Below, piece after piece: positions 23,077 to 29,982 of a stretch of DNA of 40,491 nt (positions are counted from its first letter, which is position 1; the number at the start of each line of letters is the position of its first letter). The stretch lies in NCBI GenBank assembly GCA_014192425.1, contig BJHK01000022.1, positions 5,026 to 45,516 of the forward strand, read 5' to 3'. Made by a program: the position numbers and the translations under genes. This DNA comes from Planctomycetia bacterium (GTDB taxonomy: Bacteria; Planctomycetota; Planctomycetia; Pirellulales; UBA1268). The notes below the pieces were generated by a model. The model did no database searches. It was not told where the DNA came from and was given only the letters and a program-made list of their open reading frames with translations.

Positions 23077-24408
23077 TCATGCCGCGTGGGCGAGGAGCCG
23101 GCGCGGCAGTTCGATGGACGGATTGCGTTGCAGCCTCGCCAGGCCGGCTCCGCTCACGTCGCGCAGGCCGCGCAGCGAGAGCAGTGCGCCGGCATGCAGC
23201 GACACGATCGCGGCCACGTCGTCGGTCAGGCTTTCGACCCAGTCGAGGGCCAGGAACGGGTGGCGGACGATCTCGCGCGCCACGTCAGCCGAAAGCCGGC
23301 GCAGCCCCGTCAGGGCCAGGCCGCCGGCCCGGTGCGTGGCGAGGATCGCTGCCACGCCGGGCGTGATCGTCGTCACGTCGAGGAACAGCCCGGACAACCC
23401 CTCGATGCCCCGGACCGCGGGCTGGGCGGCGAGCAGCGCCGCCCGCGGCTCGTCGATCTGCGCGAGTCCCGTGAACTGGATGGGCCCCCGGTGCCGCAGC
23501 AGCTGCCGCAGCCGGGGCAGGGGAACGTCGTTCCCGGCCTGGATGATCAGCGCCCCGACGTGGTCGCCGAGGTTCTCGGCGACGGTGTCATCGACGGGCA
23601 AGGCGTCGAGGTGCAACGCGCCGGTGTGACGGGCCAGGTGACGGGCCTGCCGCGGCGTCAGCCGCTCCAGGTGGTTGAGGCACAGATGCCCCGACCGCGC
23701 GCCGAACGCCGCGGCGGAGGCGTCGTTGAGCCGCCTGACGCCGTGCAGGTGGAGGTGGCCGCGGTGTCGCGCGAGGTGGATCGCCACCCGCGCCGGCAGC
23801 TGCACCAGGCCGCCGAGAAACAGGTTGCCACGATGCTGCGCGAGCGCCGCGGCCGCGGCGGGATCGAGCCGCCGCAGGCCGTCGAGATGCAGGTCGTTGG
23901 CGTGGCGGGCCAGGCCGACGGCGGCGGCGGCGTCGAGCGCGGCCAGCCGGTCGAGGGACAGCTCGCCGCCATGGCCGCCGAGCGCGCGGGCGGCGGCCGG
24001 GGATAGGCGGCGGAGATGGTTCAGCGACAGGCCTCCGGGATGATGGCGGCCGAGCTCGGCTGCGACCGCGTCGGTGATCGATGTCAGCGCGTCGAGGTAC
24101 AGGTGCCCCCGATGCTCTGCGAGCTCGCGGGCCACCGACAGCGGCAGCCGGAGGAGCCCGTGGAGGTAGAGGTGGGTCTTGGCCTGGCCGACGACGTCCG
24201 GCGGGTGGCCGGCGTGCGATCGGTCGAGCGCCAGCCAGCCGTACGCCGCGGCGGCGATCGGATCGGCGTCGCTCGGGCCGTTGCCGGAGTCGTCCGGAGC
24301 GAAAGGCCGCGAGAAGCGGGCCACGAGTTCACGGGCACCGGCAGCATCGAGCCGCTGGATCCTCCCCGTCTCGTCTCGCAGCGACTGACTTCCCCTCGAT
24401 GCATCCAT
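23077..24408 (-). CDS. Leucine-rich-like repeat protein
   Basis: A 443-residue protein made almost wholly of about 14 repeats of about 23 residues, each of the form LxLxGLxxLxxxxAxxLAxHxG (for example DLHLDGLRRLDPAAAAALAQ and NLFLGGLVQLPARVAIHLAR). The pattern resembles the leucine-rich-like repeats abundant in planctomycete genomes and predicts a solenoid of short strands and helices, suited to protein binding. Repeats 10-12 are degenerate (ALIIQAGNDVPL, PIQFTGLAQI). There is no signal peptide or membrane helix, so it is probably cytoplasmic. The N-terminal 70 residues are not repetitive. No partner gene is next to it: the RRM gene is 247 bp downstream and msrB lies upstream on the same strand. 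Function unknown. Confidence 0.8.
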   Translation of the reverse strand: MDASRGSQSLRDETGRIQRLDAAGARELVARFSRPFAPDDSGNGPSDADPIAAAAYGWLALDRSHAGHPPDVVGQAKTHLYLHGLLRLPLSVARELAEHRGHLYLDALTSITDAVAAELGRHHPGGLSLNHLRRLSPAAARALGGHGGELSLDRLAALDAAAAVGLARHANDLHLDGLRRLDPAAAAALAQHRGNLFLGGLVQLPARVAIHLARHRGHLHLHGVRRLNDASAAAFGARSGHLCLNHLERLTPRQARHLARHTGALHLDALPVDDTVAENLGDHVGALIIQAGNDVPLPRLRQLLRHRGPIQFTGLAQIDEPRAALLAAQPAVRGIEGLSGLFLDVTTITPGVAAILATHRAGGLALTGLRRLSADVAREIVRHPFLALDWVESLTDDVAAIVSLHAGALLSLRGLRDVSGAGLARLQRNPSIELPRRLLAHAA

Positions 24409-24554
24409 CGCGCCGCTCCTCGGGTCCGAGCCGACATTGTATCGGCTCGGCGCCGGAGCGGACCGGTGCTCGGCGGCTATGACACGGTTCGTCGTGCCTG
24501 CCTGCCCGGCGGGCGCGGCGCAGATGTCGGGCGAGTGACCTCAGGAGCGAACGG

Positions 24555-25214
24555 TCATTTCGTCGCCGGCGCGTCCTTCTTCGCCCCCTTCTCCTCGAGG
24601 ATGATGGATGCGGAGTTGATGCAGTAGCGGAGGCCCGTCGGCGGCGGGCCGTCATTGAAGACGTGGCCGAGGTGGGCGCCGCAGCGCCGGCAGGTGACCT
24701 CGGTGCGGACGCCGAAGCCGGGGACGGCGGCCAGCGAGCGGTCCGCGTGCTCGGCGATCGCCTTCCCCTTCACGCCGTCGATCGGGGCCGTGAAGCTCGG
24801 CCAGCCGCAGCCGCTGTGGAACTTTTCGCCGGAGGCGAACAGCGGCTCGCCGCAGCAGACGCAGCGGTAGGTGCCGGGCGTCTTGGTGTCGGTGTATTTG
24901 CCGGTGAAGGCCCGCTCTGTCCCCTTCTTGCGGGTCACCTCGAACTGCAGGGACGTAAGCCGCTTCTTCCACTCCTCGTCGTTGCGGGGCAGCTCTGCAT
25001 CGGGGACGCGGCCCTTCGCGGCCGGGTTCTTCTCGGCATCGACCGTTTCATTCTCTGGTACCGACACGGGTCTGGACTCCTGTTTGGCCGGCGGTGCGGC
25101 CGACGCCGAGGGAAGGAAACAGGCCGCGGCCAACGGCAGCGTGCACGTGAACACGGCCTGCCACGACGGACGATGCCTGCTGATCCGATGCCCGGTTATC
25201 TGGTGCCTGGTCAT
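24555..25214 (-). CDS. msrB: Exported peptide-methionine (R)-S-oxide reductase
   Basis: Repairs the R form of methionine sulfoxide in proteins. The 219-residue product has an N-terminal basic region and hydrophobic stretch ([20 protein letters not shown], 21-40), so it is likely exported, then a linker and a full MsrB domain. Zinc ligands are C118/C121 and C175/C178 (CVCCG, CRRCG), with HSGCGWPSF (133-141) and the catalytic C198 in RYCINSAS. The C terminus has a charged tail. ATG 25214 has GAGAGG upstream; the frame is open to 25895 but that part is antisense to the next gene's frame. It starts 24 nt after the cyclophilin stop, so both probably form an operon for folding and oxidative repair of exported proteins. 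Confidence 0.93.
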   Translation of the reverse strand: MTRHQITGHRISRHRPSWQAVFTCTLPLAAACFLPSASAAPPAKQESRPVSVPENETVDAEKNPAAKGRVPDAELPRNDEEWKKRLTSLQFEVTRKKGTERAFTGKYTDTKTPGTYRCVCCGEPLFASGEKFHSGCGWPSFTAPIDGVKGKAIAEHADRSLAAVPGFGVRTEVTCRRCGAHLGHVFNDGPPPTGLRYCINSASIILEEKGAKKDAPATK

Positions 25215-25223
25215 CTGATGCCT
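25171..25223 (-). repeat. 15-bp imperfect tandem repeat across the msrB start codon
   Basis: On the minus strand AGGCATCAGATGACC, AGGCACCAGATAACC and GGGCATCGGATCAGC follow one another, with a partial fourth AGGCATCG. The first copy contains the ATG start; the rest encode [10 protein letters not shown] and RHRPS-like pentads. The repeat may have arisen by slippage and sets the length of the basic N region of the signal peptide. Confidence 0.7.
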
Positions 25224-25237
25224 CTCCTGCGAACGGA

Positions 25238-26437
25238 TCACTGCGGTTTCGCCCGCGGGTCGGGCAGGACCTTCGGCTCGTAGGGGTGGTTGCGACGCCG
25301 GACCACCTCCGCCTTGACGATTGTATCCGGTTTGAGGCCGGGGAGCGGCCGGCCCTGTTCGTCCTGCGTGCGGATCAGTTTGGGGAGCACGTCGAAGCCG
25401 CTGATAACGCGGCCGAAGACCGTGTGCTTGCCGTCGAGGTGCTCCGTGGGGCGAAAGGTGAGGAAGAACTGGGATCCGCCGGTGTTCTTCCCCGCATGGG
25501 CCATCGACAGCGAGCCAAGAAAGTGCCTGCGGGAGCCCGGCGCACCGCACTCGCACTCGATCGCGTGCCCGGGGCCGCCGCGGCCCGTGCCCGTGGGATC
25601 CCCCCCTTGTGCCATGAAGCCGCCGATCACGCGGTGGAACGGGGTGCCGTCGTAGAACTTCCGGTCGACGAGGGCGATGAAGTTGGCGACCGTGTTCGGC
25701 GCCTCGTTCTCGAACAACTCCACGACCACGTCTCCCGCCGAGGTCGCGAGCTTCACTCGCGGCAGGTCGTCGGCCTGCGCCTCCGCCTGCCGCTTGGTCA
25801 TCTCCTCGGCCACCTTGGGCCGCTCCCGTTCGATCGCCCCCCGCAGGTCCTCGAGATTGGCATCGCTCCCCACCTTCCCGGCCTTGGCGAGCCATGCTTC
25901 CGCCGCGTCGAGCCGCGACAGGACCATCGCCGCCGTGGCGGCCATGAGCAGCACGTTGCCGTCGGCGGCTCCGGCCCGGTCGAGCCGTTCGACGACCTCC
26001 AGCGCCTTCGCCGGCGCATCCCCCTGCAGCATCCGGGCCACCACCGCGCCGGTGACCTCGCCGGCCGCCTTGTTCTTCGGATCGACATCAGCCAGCGCGA
26101 AGGCCGTCTCTTCCAACCGCTCGCTGGCGGCCCGCAGTTTCTTCTCCAGTGGCTGGGCCTTGGCGATGATGGCCTGCTTGTCGGCCTCGGGCTGCTGGTA
26201 CTGGGCCTCGAGCAGCGTGAGCTCACCGAGGAGTGCCTTGAGGTCCTTGCTGGCGGCCGCGAAGGCGGCCCGTGATGCACCGACATCGGCGCGGGCGGCC
26301 GCCGCCGCCGGCTGGGCCGCCGTCACCGTGCCCGTCCAGACCGTTGCCCAGGCCGTCCCCCAAGCCGTCGTCACGACGACGGCCCAGGCCGCGGTCAAGC
26401 GCTCATTCCCCGCTCCCTGAAATCGTGCGGCATACAT
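25238..26437 (-). CDS. Exported cyclophilin-type peptidyl-prolyl cis-trans isomerase
   Basis: Speeds up proline isomerisation during protein folding, here outside the cytoplasm. The 399-residue product has a signal-like hydrophobic stretch at about residues 15-42 ([20 protein letters not shown]), a helical, probably coiled-coil region (about 52-120), a second helical region, and a cyclophilin domain at about 225-390. Cyclophilin motifs include [19 protein letters not shown] (with the catalytic arginine of FHR), GGSQFFLTF and [12 protein letters not shown] short Pro-rich tail follows. CAGGAG precedes ATG 26437 by nine nt. It leads the operon with msrB. The helical N-terminal half is not part of standard cyclophilins and may mediate dimerisation or substrate binding. 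Confidence 0.9.
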   Translation of the reverse strand: MYAARFQGAGNERLTAAWAVVVTTAWGTAWATVWTGTVTAAQPAAAAARADVGASRAAFAAASKDLKALLGELTLLEAQYQQPEADKQAIIAKAQPLEKKLRAASERLEETAFALADVDPKNKAAGEVTGAVVARMLQGDAPAKALEVVERLDRAGAADGNVLLMAATAAMVLSRLDAAEAWLAKAGKVGSDANLEDLRGAIERERPKVAEEMTKRQAEAQADDLPRVKLATSAGDVVVELFENEAPNTVANFIALVDRKFYDGTPFHRVIGGFMAQGGDPTGTGRGGPGHAIECECGAPGSRRHFLGSLSMAHAGKNTGGSQFFLTFRPTEHLDGKHTVFGRVISGFDVLPKLIRTQDEQGRPLPGLKPDTIVKAEVVRRRNHPYEPKVLPDPRAKPQ

Positions 26438-26500
26438 GCCCGGGGTCTCCTGTTTTCCGGTACGATAGCAGGTTTTCCCAGCGTCAGTGAACGTCTTTCG

Positions 26501-27178
26501 ATGCGCCGAACAGGCCCCCCATCAGACCGTCGCCGGTCCGCCACCGGCGGGTCTGCCGACCCATCGTCGCCGGCCAGCCCGCCCCGGATCATCGGCGGCG
26601 ACCTGCGCGGCCGACGGCTGGCGTTCATGCCCGACGGGCCCACGCGGCCGATGAAGGACCGCGTCCGCGAGATGCTCTTCGACCTGCTCGGTACGACCGT
26701 CCGCGGCAGCGTTGCCATCGACCTGTTCGCCGGCACCGGTGCCCTCGGCTTCGAGGCCCTGAGCCGCGGCGCCACGGCCGTCGTCTTCTGCGAGCGTCAC
26801 TTCCCCACCGCCGCCGTGCTGCGCCGGTCCGCCGCCGCGCTCGACGTCGTCGCGCGGACCGACGTGCGGACGGGCGACGTGCTCCTCTGGGCACGCCGCC
26901 TGCCGGTGCTCCCGATGGCGGCGCCGTGGACCGTCTTCATCTCGCCCCCGTGGGAGATGTTCGCGGAGACGTCGGGCCAGCGGGCCGATCTCATGGCACT
27001 CGTGGCCGTCGTCATGCGGGCCGCCCCGGCCGGCAGCACCCTCGTCGTCGAGTCCGACGTCTCCTTTTCTGCCGCGGCGCTGCCCGCAGCGGAACGCTGG
27101 GAAACCCGACCAGCACCCCCCGCCGTCCTGCATCTGCTCAGTCTGCCCGCCGGAGCCGCGGATGCGTCGTCAGGCTGA
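26501..27178 (+). CDS. rsmD: RsmD-family 16S rRNA (guanine-N2)-methyltransferase
   Basis: Likely methylates G966 of 16S rRNA in the 30S subunit. The 225-residue product has the RsmD-type N terminus RIIGGDLRGRRL (29-40), the substrate motif TRPMKDRVREMLFDLL (48-63) and the SAM-binding loop DLFAGTGALGFEALSRGA (74-91). The catalytic motif IV, usually (D/N)PPY, reads SPPW (148-151). The N-terminal 27 residues are a disordered basic leader. It diverges from the cyclophilin gene with 63 bp between starts, containing TACGAT at 26461-26466 as a possible -10. Its stop overlaps the convergent HTTM gene by 9 bp. Confidence 0.85.
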   Translation: MRRTGPPSDRRRSATGGSADPSSPASPPRIIGGDLRGRRLAFMPDGPTRPMKDRVREMLFDLLGTTVRGSVAIDLFAGTGALGFEALSRGATAVVFCERHFPTAAVLRRSAAALDVVARTDVRTGDVLLWARRLPVLPMAAPWTVFISPPWEMFAETSGQRADLMALVAVVMRAAPAGSTLVVESDVSFSAAALPAAERWETRPAPPAVLHLLSLPAGAADASSG

Positions 27179-28081
27179 GCCGTCCGCGGGCGGGGTGAAG
27201 AACTCGCAGGTCGGCACCGCGAAGATCGCCAGCGCCAGTCCCCACAATGGCTCGCCGGCAAGGACGCCGATCAGCGGCCAGGCGATGAGGCCGGCGCGGG
27301 ACACGGCCCGGCGCACGGCCACGATCCACAGGCCGGCCATGAACACGATCGCGAACGCGGTGATCGCGTGGGTCACCAGGTTCATGAACAGTTCGGAGCG
27401 GGCGTAGAGGCCGGTGAGGTCGATGATTCGCGACTCGCGTCGCGCGGCCAGCCACCAGGCGGCCGTGCCGTCCCACCAGACGTCGCCACGGAGTTGGGCG
27501 ATTGCGGTGGCCGCGGCGATCGCCGTGGCATGAATCAGGATCAGGCCGAGGGCGACCCGCGCCCGGACTGATCCTCCCGTCGGCAACGGACGGCCCCGCC
27601 ATGCCGCCAGCGCCCGGTCGACGGAGAAGCACCGGCCCGCCGGCCCGATCGCCAGGCACCACAGGAGCACGGCGAGGCAGTCGTCGGCGCCGCCGGCGAG
27701 CATCGGGCCGCGGTGCATGAGCGCGGCCCAGAGAACAGCGGCCGCGACGGCGACGACGTTCGTGCACAGGCCCACGAGCAGGCAGACGAACACGAGCACC
27801 GTGCAGGCGAAGGAGACGTGCAGGCCGGGTGTCGCCGCCAGATGATCGAACAGGGAAAACCCCCCGGCCGCGCGCCAGCGGGCCGCCGTGGCGACGGGGA
27901 TCGCTCCCGCGGCCCCGAACCAGTCGACGAGGTCGGCGGCCGCGCTCCAGAGCAGGAGCAGCCCGAGCGCGGCGCTGAGGATCCGCACCACGGCGAGTGG
28001 CCGGGGGTCGGCCGGCGTGAACCAGAACCGGTTCCAGGCGGCCGCGAGGCCGCCGGCAGGGGGCGTGCGGGTGTCGCTCAT
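27170..28081 (-). CDS. HTTM-domain membrane protein
   Basis: A 303-residue polytopic membrane protein of the HTTM type (the horizontally transferred transmembrane domain related to vitamin K-dependent gamma-carboxylase). It begins with the typical AAWNRFWFTPADPRPLAVVRI (residues 13-33), followed by about seven hydrophobic helices, including LGLLLLWSAAADLV and AVLLWCLAIGPAGRCFSVD. The carboxylase-specific catalytic part is absent; bacterial HTTM proteins are of unknown activity. ATG 28081 overlaps the stop of the preceding gene (ATGA), so the two are co-translated. Its end overlaps rsmD by 9 bp in convergent orientation. Confidence 0.8.
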   Translation of the reverse strand: MSDTRTPPAGGLAAAWNRFWFTPADPRPLAVVRILSAALGLLLLWSAAADLVDWFGAAGAIPVATAARWRAAGGFSLFDHLAATPGLHVSFACTVLVFVCLLVGLCTNVVAVAAAVLWAALMHRGPMLAGGADDCLAVLLWCLAIGPAGRCFSVDRALAAWRGRPLPTGGSVRARVALGLILIHATAIAAATAIAQLRGDVWWDGTAAWWLAARRESRIIDLTGLYARSELFMNLVTHAITAFAIVFMAGLWIVAVRRAVSRAGLIAWPLIGVLAGEPLWGLALAIFAVPTCEFFTPPADGSA

Positions 28082-28704
28082 GGTCGCCTCCCCGCCTCCG
28101 GCACGAGGGGCGCCACCTCGCCGCGTGGCTCCACCTTCAAGAGGTGGAGTTCGTCGGCGACGCGACGGACGCGGGCCGCGAAGACGCGTTCATCGGCCAC
28201 GCTCGCCGCCGGTTCGGCGCGGCCCGGCCGTGCCGAACGCATCACCCGCAGGTCGACGTCCGCGCAGCCCAGCCTGGCAAAACTCCAGGCCGCCACGGCG
28301 GCGGCGAGGTCGGCCGCATCCTCCTCGGCGGTCTCCGCGCTGGCGATCGCCCGCGCCAGTCGCCGCCAGCGGGCGGCGCGTTCGCCACGCAGTTCGCCGG
28401 GAAGCACGACCGCAGGAGGGGTTCCCGGTTGGCCGCCATGCGGCCCGATCTCGATGCGGTGATCGGCGTCGGCGGGCTCGCCGTAGGTCAGGGGGGTGGC
28501 GAAGCCGAGGTCGAGCCAGGCTGGCACCATCCATGGCGAGAACAGGCGGGCCTTGAGCGTGCCAACCAGCCGTGATGTGCCCGCGTCGGTGTTGGCGAGC
28601 ATCGTCAACAGCAGTCCGGCGAGGTAGCAGACGATGGCAGTGCTGACGAGGCGTCGTGCCGGGTCGGAAGGAGCCGCGGTTTCTTCGCCGGGACGTGGTG
28701 ACAT
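28078..28704 (-). CDS. Small membrane-anchored protein of unknown family, partner of the HTTM gene
   Basis: A 208-residue product with one membrane segment near the N terminus (STAIVCYLAGLLLTMLAN, about residues 21-38), preceded by a basic, proline-rich cytoplasmic tail. The rest is soluble and helical, with many Ala/Arg/Glu residues (ARWRRLARAIASAETAEEDA) and a conserved-looking FSPWMVPAWLDLGFATPLTYG. I know no family for it. Its stop overlaps the HTTM start by 4 nt (ATGA), which strongly suggests that it works with the HTTM protein, perhaps as a subunit. ATG 28704 is the only good start before the hydrophobic segment. Confidence 0.75.
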   Translation of the reverse strand: MSPRPGEETAAPSDPARRLVSTAIVCYLAGLLLTMLANTDAGTSRLVGTLKARLFSPWMVPAWLDLGFATPLTYGEPADADHRIEIGPHGGQPGTPPAVVLPGELRGERAARWRRLARAIASAETAEEDAADLAAAVAAWSFARLGCADVDLRVMRSARPGRAEPAASVADERVFAARVRRVADELHLLKVEPRGEVAPLVPEAGRRP

Positions 28705-28830
28705 GACGATGGCCAGGGGGGTGGCGGATGTGCCGAGCGGCAGTCAGCACTCGAGCCCGACAGTCTGCTTCGTGAGCGGCGTTGCCGCCAGCGGCGTTTC
28801 CCGGGGCCGGCCGGGGCATCGACGCCAGCG

Positions 28831-28859
28831 TTGACAGGCGGCGTCCGCGGCGATAGTTT
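28831..28859 (+). promoter_or_regulatory. Promoter of tRNA-Ala and the aminotransferase
   Basis: TTGACA (28831-28836, perfect -35), a 17-nt spacer and TAGTTT (28854-28859). This is the best sigma70-type promoter in the window. The predicted start is near 28866, about 57 nt before the tRNA. Confidence 0.72.
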
Positions 28860-28922
28860 CCAAGTGTTCGTCGTCCGATCCCAAGGACCCGCTGGCAGGC
28901 ATCGCGACCCGCACGCTTCCTC

Positions 28923-28995
28923 GGGGGATTAGCTCAATTGGGAGAGCGTCTGGCTGGCAGCCAGAAGGTCAGGGGTTCGAATCCCCTATCCTCCA
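28923..28995 (+). tRNA. tRNA-Ala (anticodon GGC)
   Basis: A 73-nt tRNA. Acceptor strands GGGGGAT and ATCCTCC pair with one G-U. The anticodon stem TCTGG/CCAGA encloses CTGGCAG, so the anticodon is GGC for GCC and GCU. The T arm is AGGGG-TTCGAAT-CCCCT, discriminator A at 28995. No CCA is encoded. The following coding region starts only 8 nt downstream. Confidence 0.97.
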
Positions 28996-29003
28996 CTGAC
29001 GTG

Positions 29004-29960
29004 ATGTCCGCCAGCGACGTGATACCCGGGGATGTGGCGTGGCGGAACGGGACGTTCGTCCCGCGTGCCGACCTGGCCCTTTCCGTGGGCGACTCCGGCT
29101 TCGTGCTCGGGGCGACCGTCACCGAGCAGTTGCGGACGTTTCACGGCCGCCTGTTCCTGCCGGCGGCCCACGCCGAGCGTCTCCAGGCTTCGCTCACCGC
29201 CATCGGCATCCGGCCGTCGGCGACCGTGGACGACCTGCTCGCGGCCGCCGACAAGGTCGCCGCACACAACCACCGGCTGGCACTGGCCGCCGCCCGTGGC
29301 AACGCTCTCGCTCCCGACCTGGCCGTGGTGATCTTCGTGACGCCGGGCGACCATCCGGCGCAGCACGGCGGGAGGCCGGGTGCGCCCGTGGCCGTCGTTC
29401 ATTCCTTCCCGCTCGCCTTCCGGGCCTGGGCCGCGGCCTACGAGGAGGGCATCGCGCTGCGAAGCGTGTCGATCACGCAGGTGCCGACGACGTGCTGGCC
29501 GCTCCACGCCAAGGTCCGCAGTCGCCTGCACTACTTCCTCGCCGACCGCGAGGCCTCGTCGGCCGAGCCGGGTGCCCGGGCATTGCTCGCCCATGCGGAT
29601 GGGCGGATCAGCGAGACCACGACGGCGAACGTCGCCATCGTGCGGCGCGGGATGATCGTTGCGCCTCCGGATGCCGACGCGCTCCCCGGCATCAGCCTGG
29701 CGCATGTCGAACGGCTGGCGGCCCGGGAAGGCATCGCCTGCCGTCGCGAGTCGCTCCGGGCGGCCGATGTCTGCGCCGCGGACGAGATGCTGCTCACGAG
29801 CACGCCCAGCTGCCTGCTGCCGGCGACGCGGTTCGACGGGCATCCGATCGGCACTGGTCGCGCCGGACCGGTGTACCGTCGCCTGCTCGCCGCCTGGAGT
29901 CACGACGTTGGCCTCGACATCGAGGCGCAGGCCCGCCGGCACGCCGGCGGCGGAGGCTGA
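29004..29960 (+). CDS. Class IV aminotransferase (branched-chain / D-amino acid / ADC-lyase superfamily)
   Basis: A PLP enzyme of fold type IV; the substrate may be a branched-chain amino acid or aminodeoxychorismate, and sequence reading does not settle it. The 318-residue length fits. The likely Schiff-base lysine is K170 in CWPLHAKVRSRLHYFLADRE, and the cofactor-binding glutamate is E204 in ADGRISETTTANVAIV. LTSTPSCLLPATR near residue 273 is the class IV C-terminal signature. ATG 29004 is only 8 nt after the end of tRNA-Ala, with an in-frame GTG at 29001 as an alternative; no Shine-Dalgarno fits outside the tRNA. Transcription probably comes from the tRNA promoter. It is convergent with glnE. 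Confidence 0.85.
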   Translation: MSASDVIPGDVAWRNGTFVPRADLALSVGDSGFVLGATVTEQLRTFHGRLFLPAAHAERLQASLTAIGIRPSATVDDLLAAADKVAAHNHRLALAAARGNALAPDLAVVIFVTPGDHPAQHGGRPGAPVAVVHSFPLAFRAWAAAYEEGIALRSVSITQVPTTCWPLHAKVRSRLHYFLADREASSAEPGARALLAHADGRISETTTANVAIVRRGMIVAPPDADALPGISLAHVERLAAREGIACRRESLRAADVCAADEMLLTSTPSCLLPATRFDGHPIGTGRAGPVYRRLLAAWSHDVGLDIEAQARRHAGGGG

Positions 29961-29982
29961 CCGGCCGCTCGCGGAGTGCCGG

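Noticed and set aside
24478-24520. Terminator after msrB (GCCCGCCGGGC)
   Set aside because: The stem is only 5 bp and no T tract follows; chance is likely in such GC-rich DNA.
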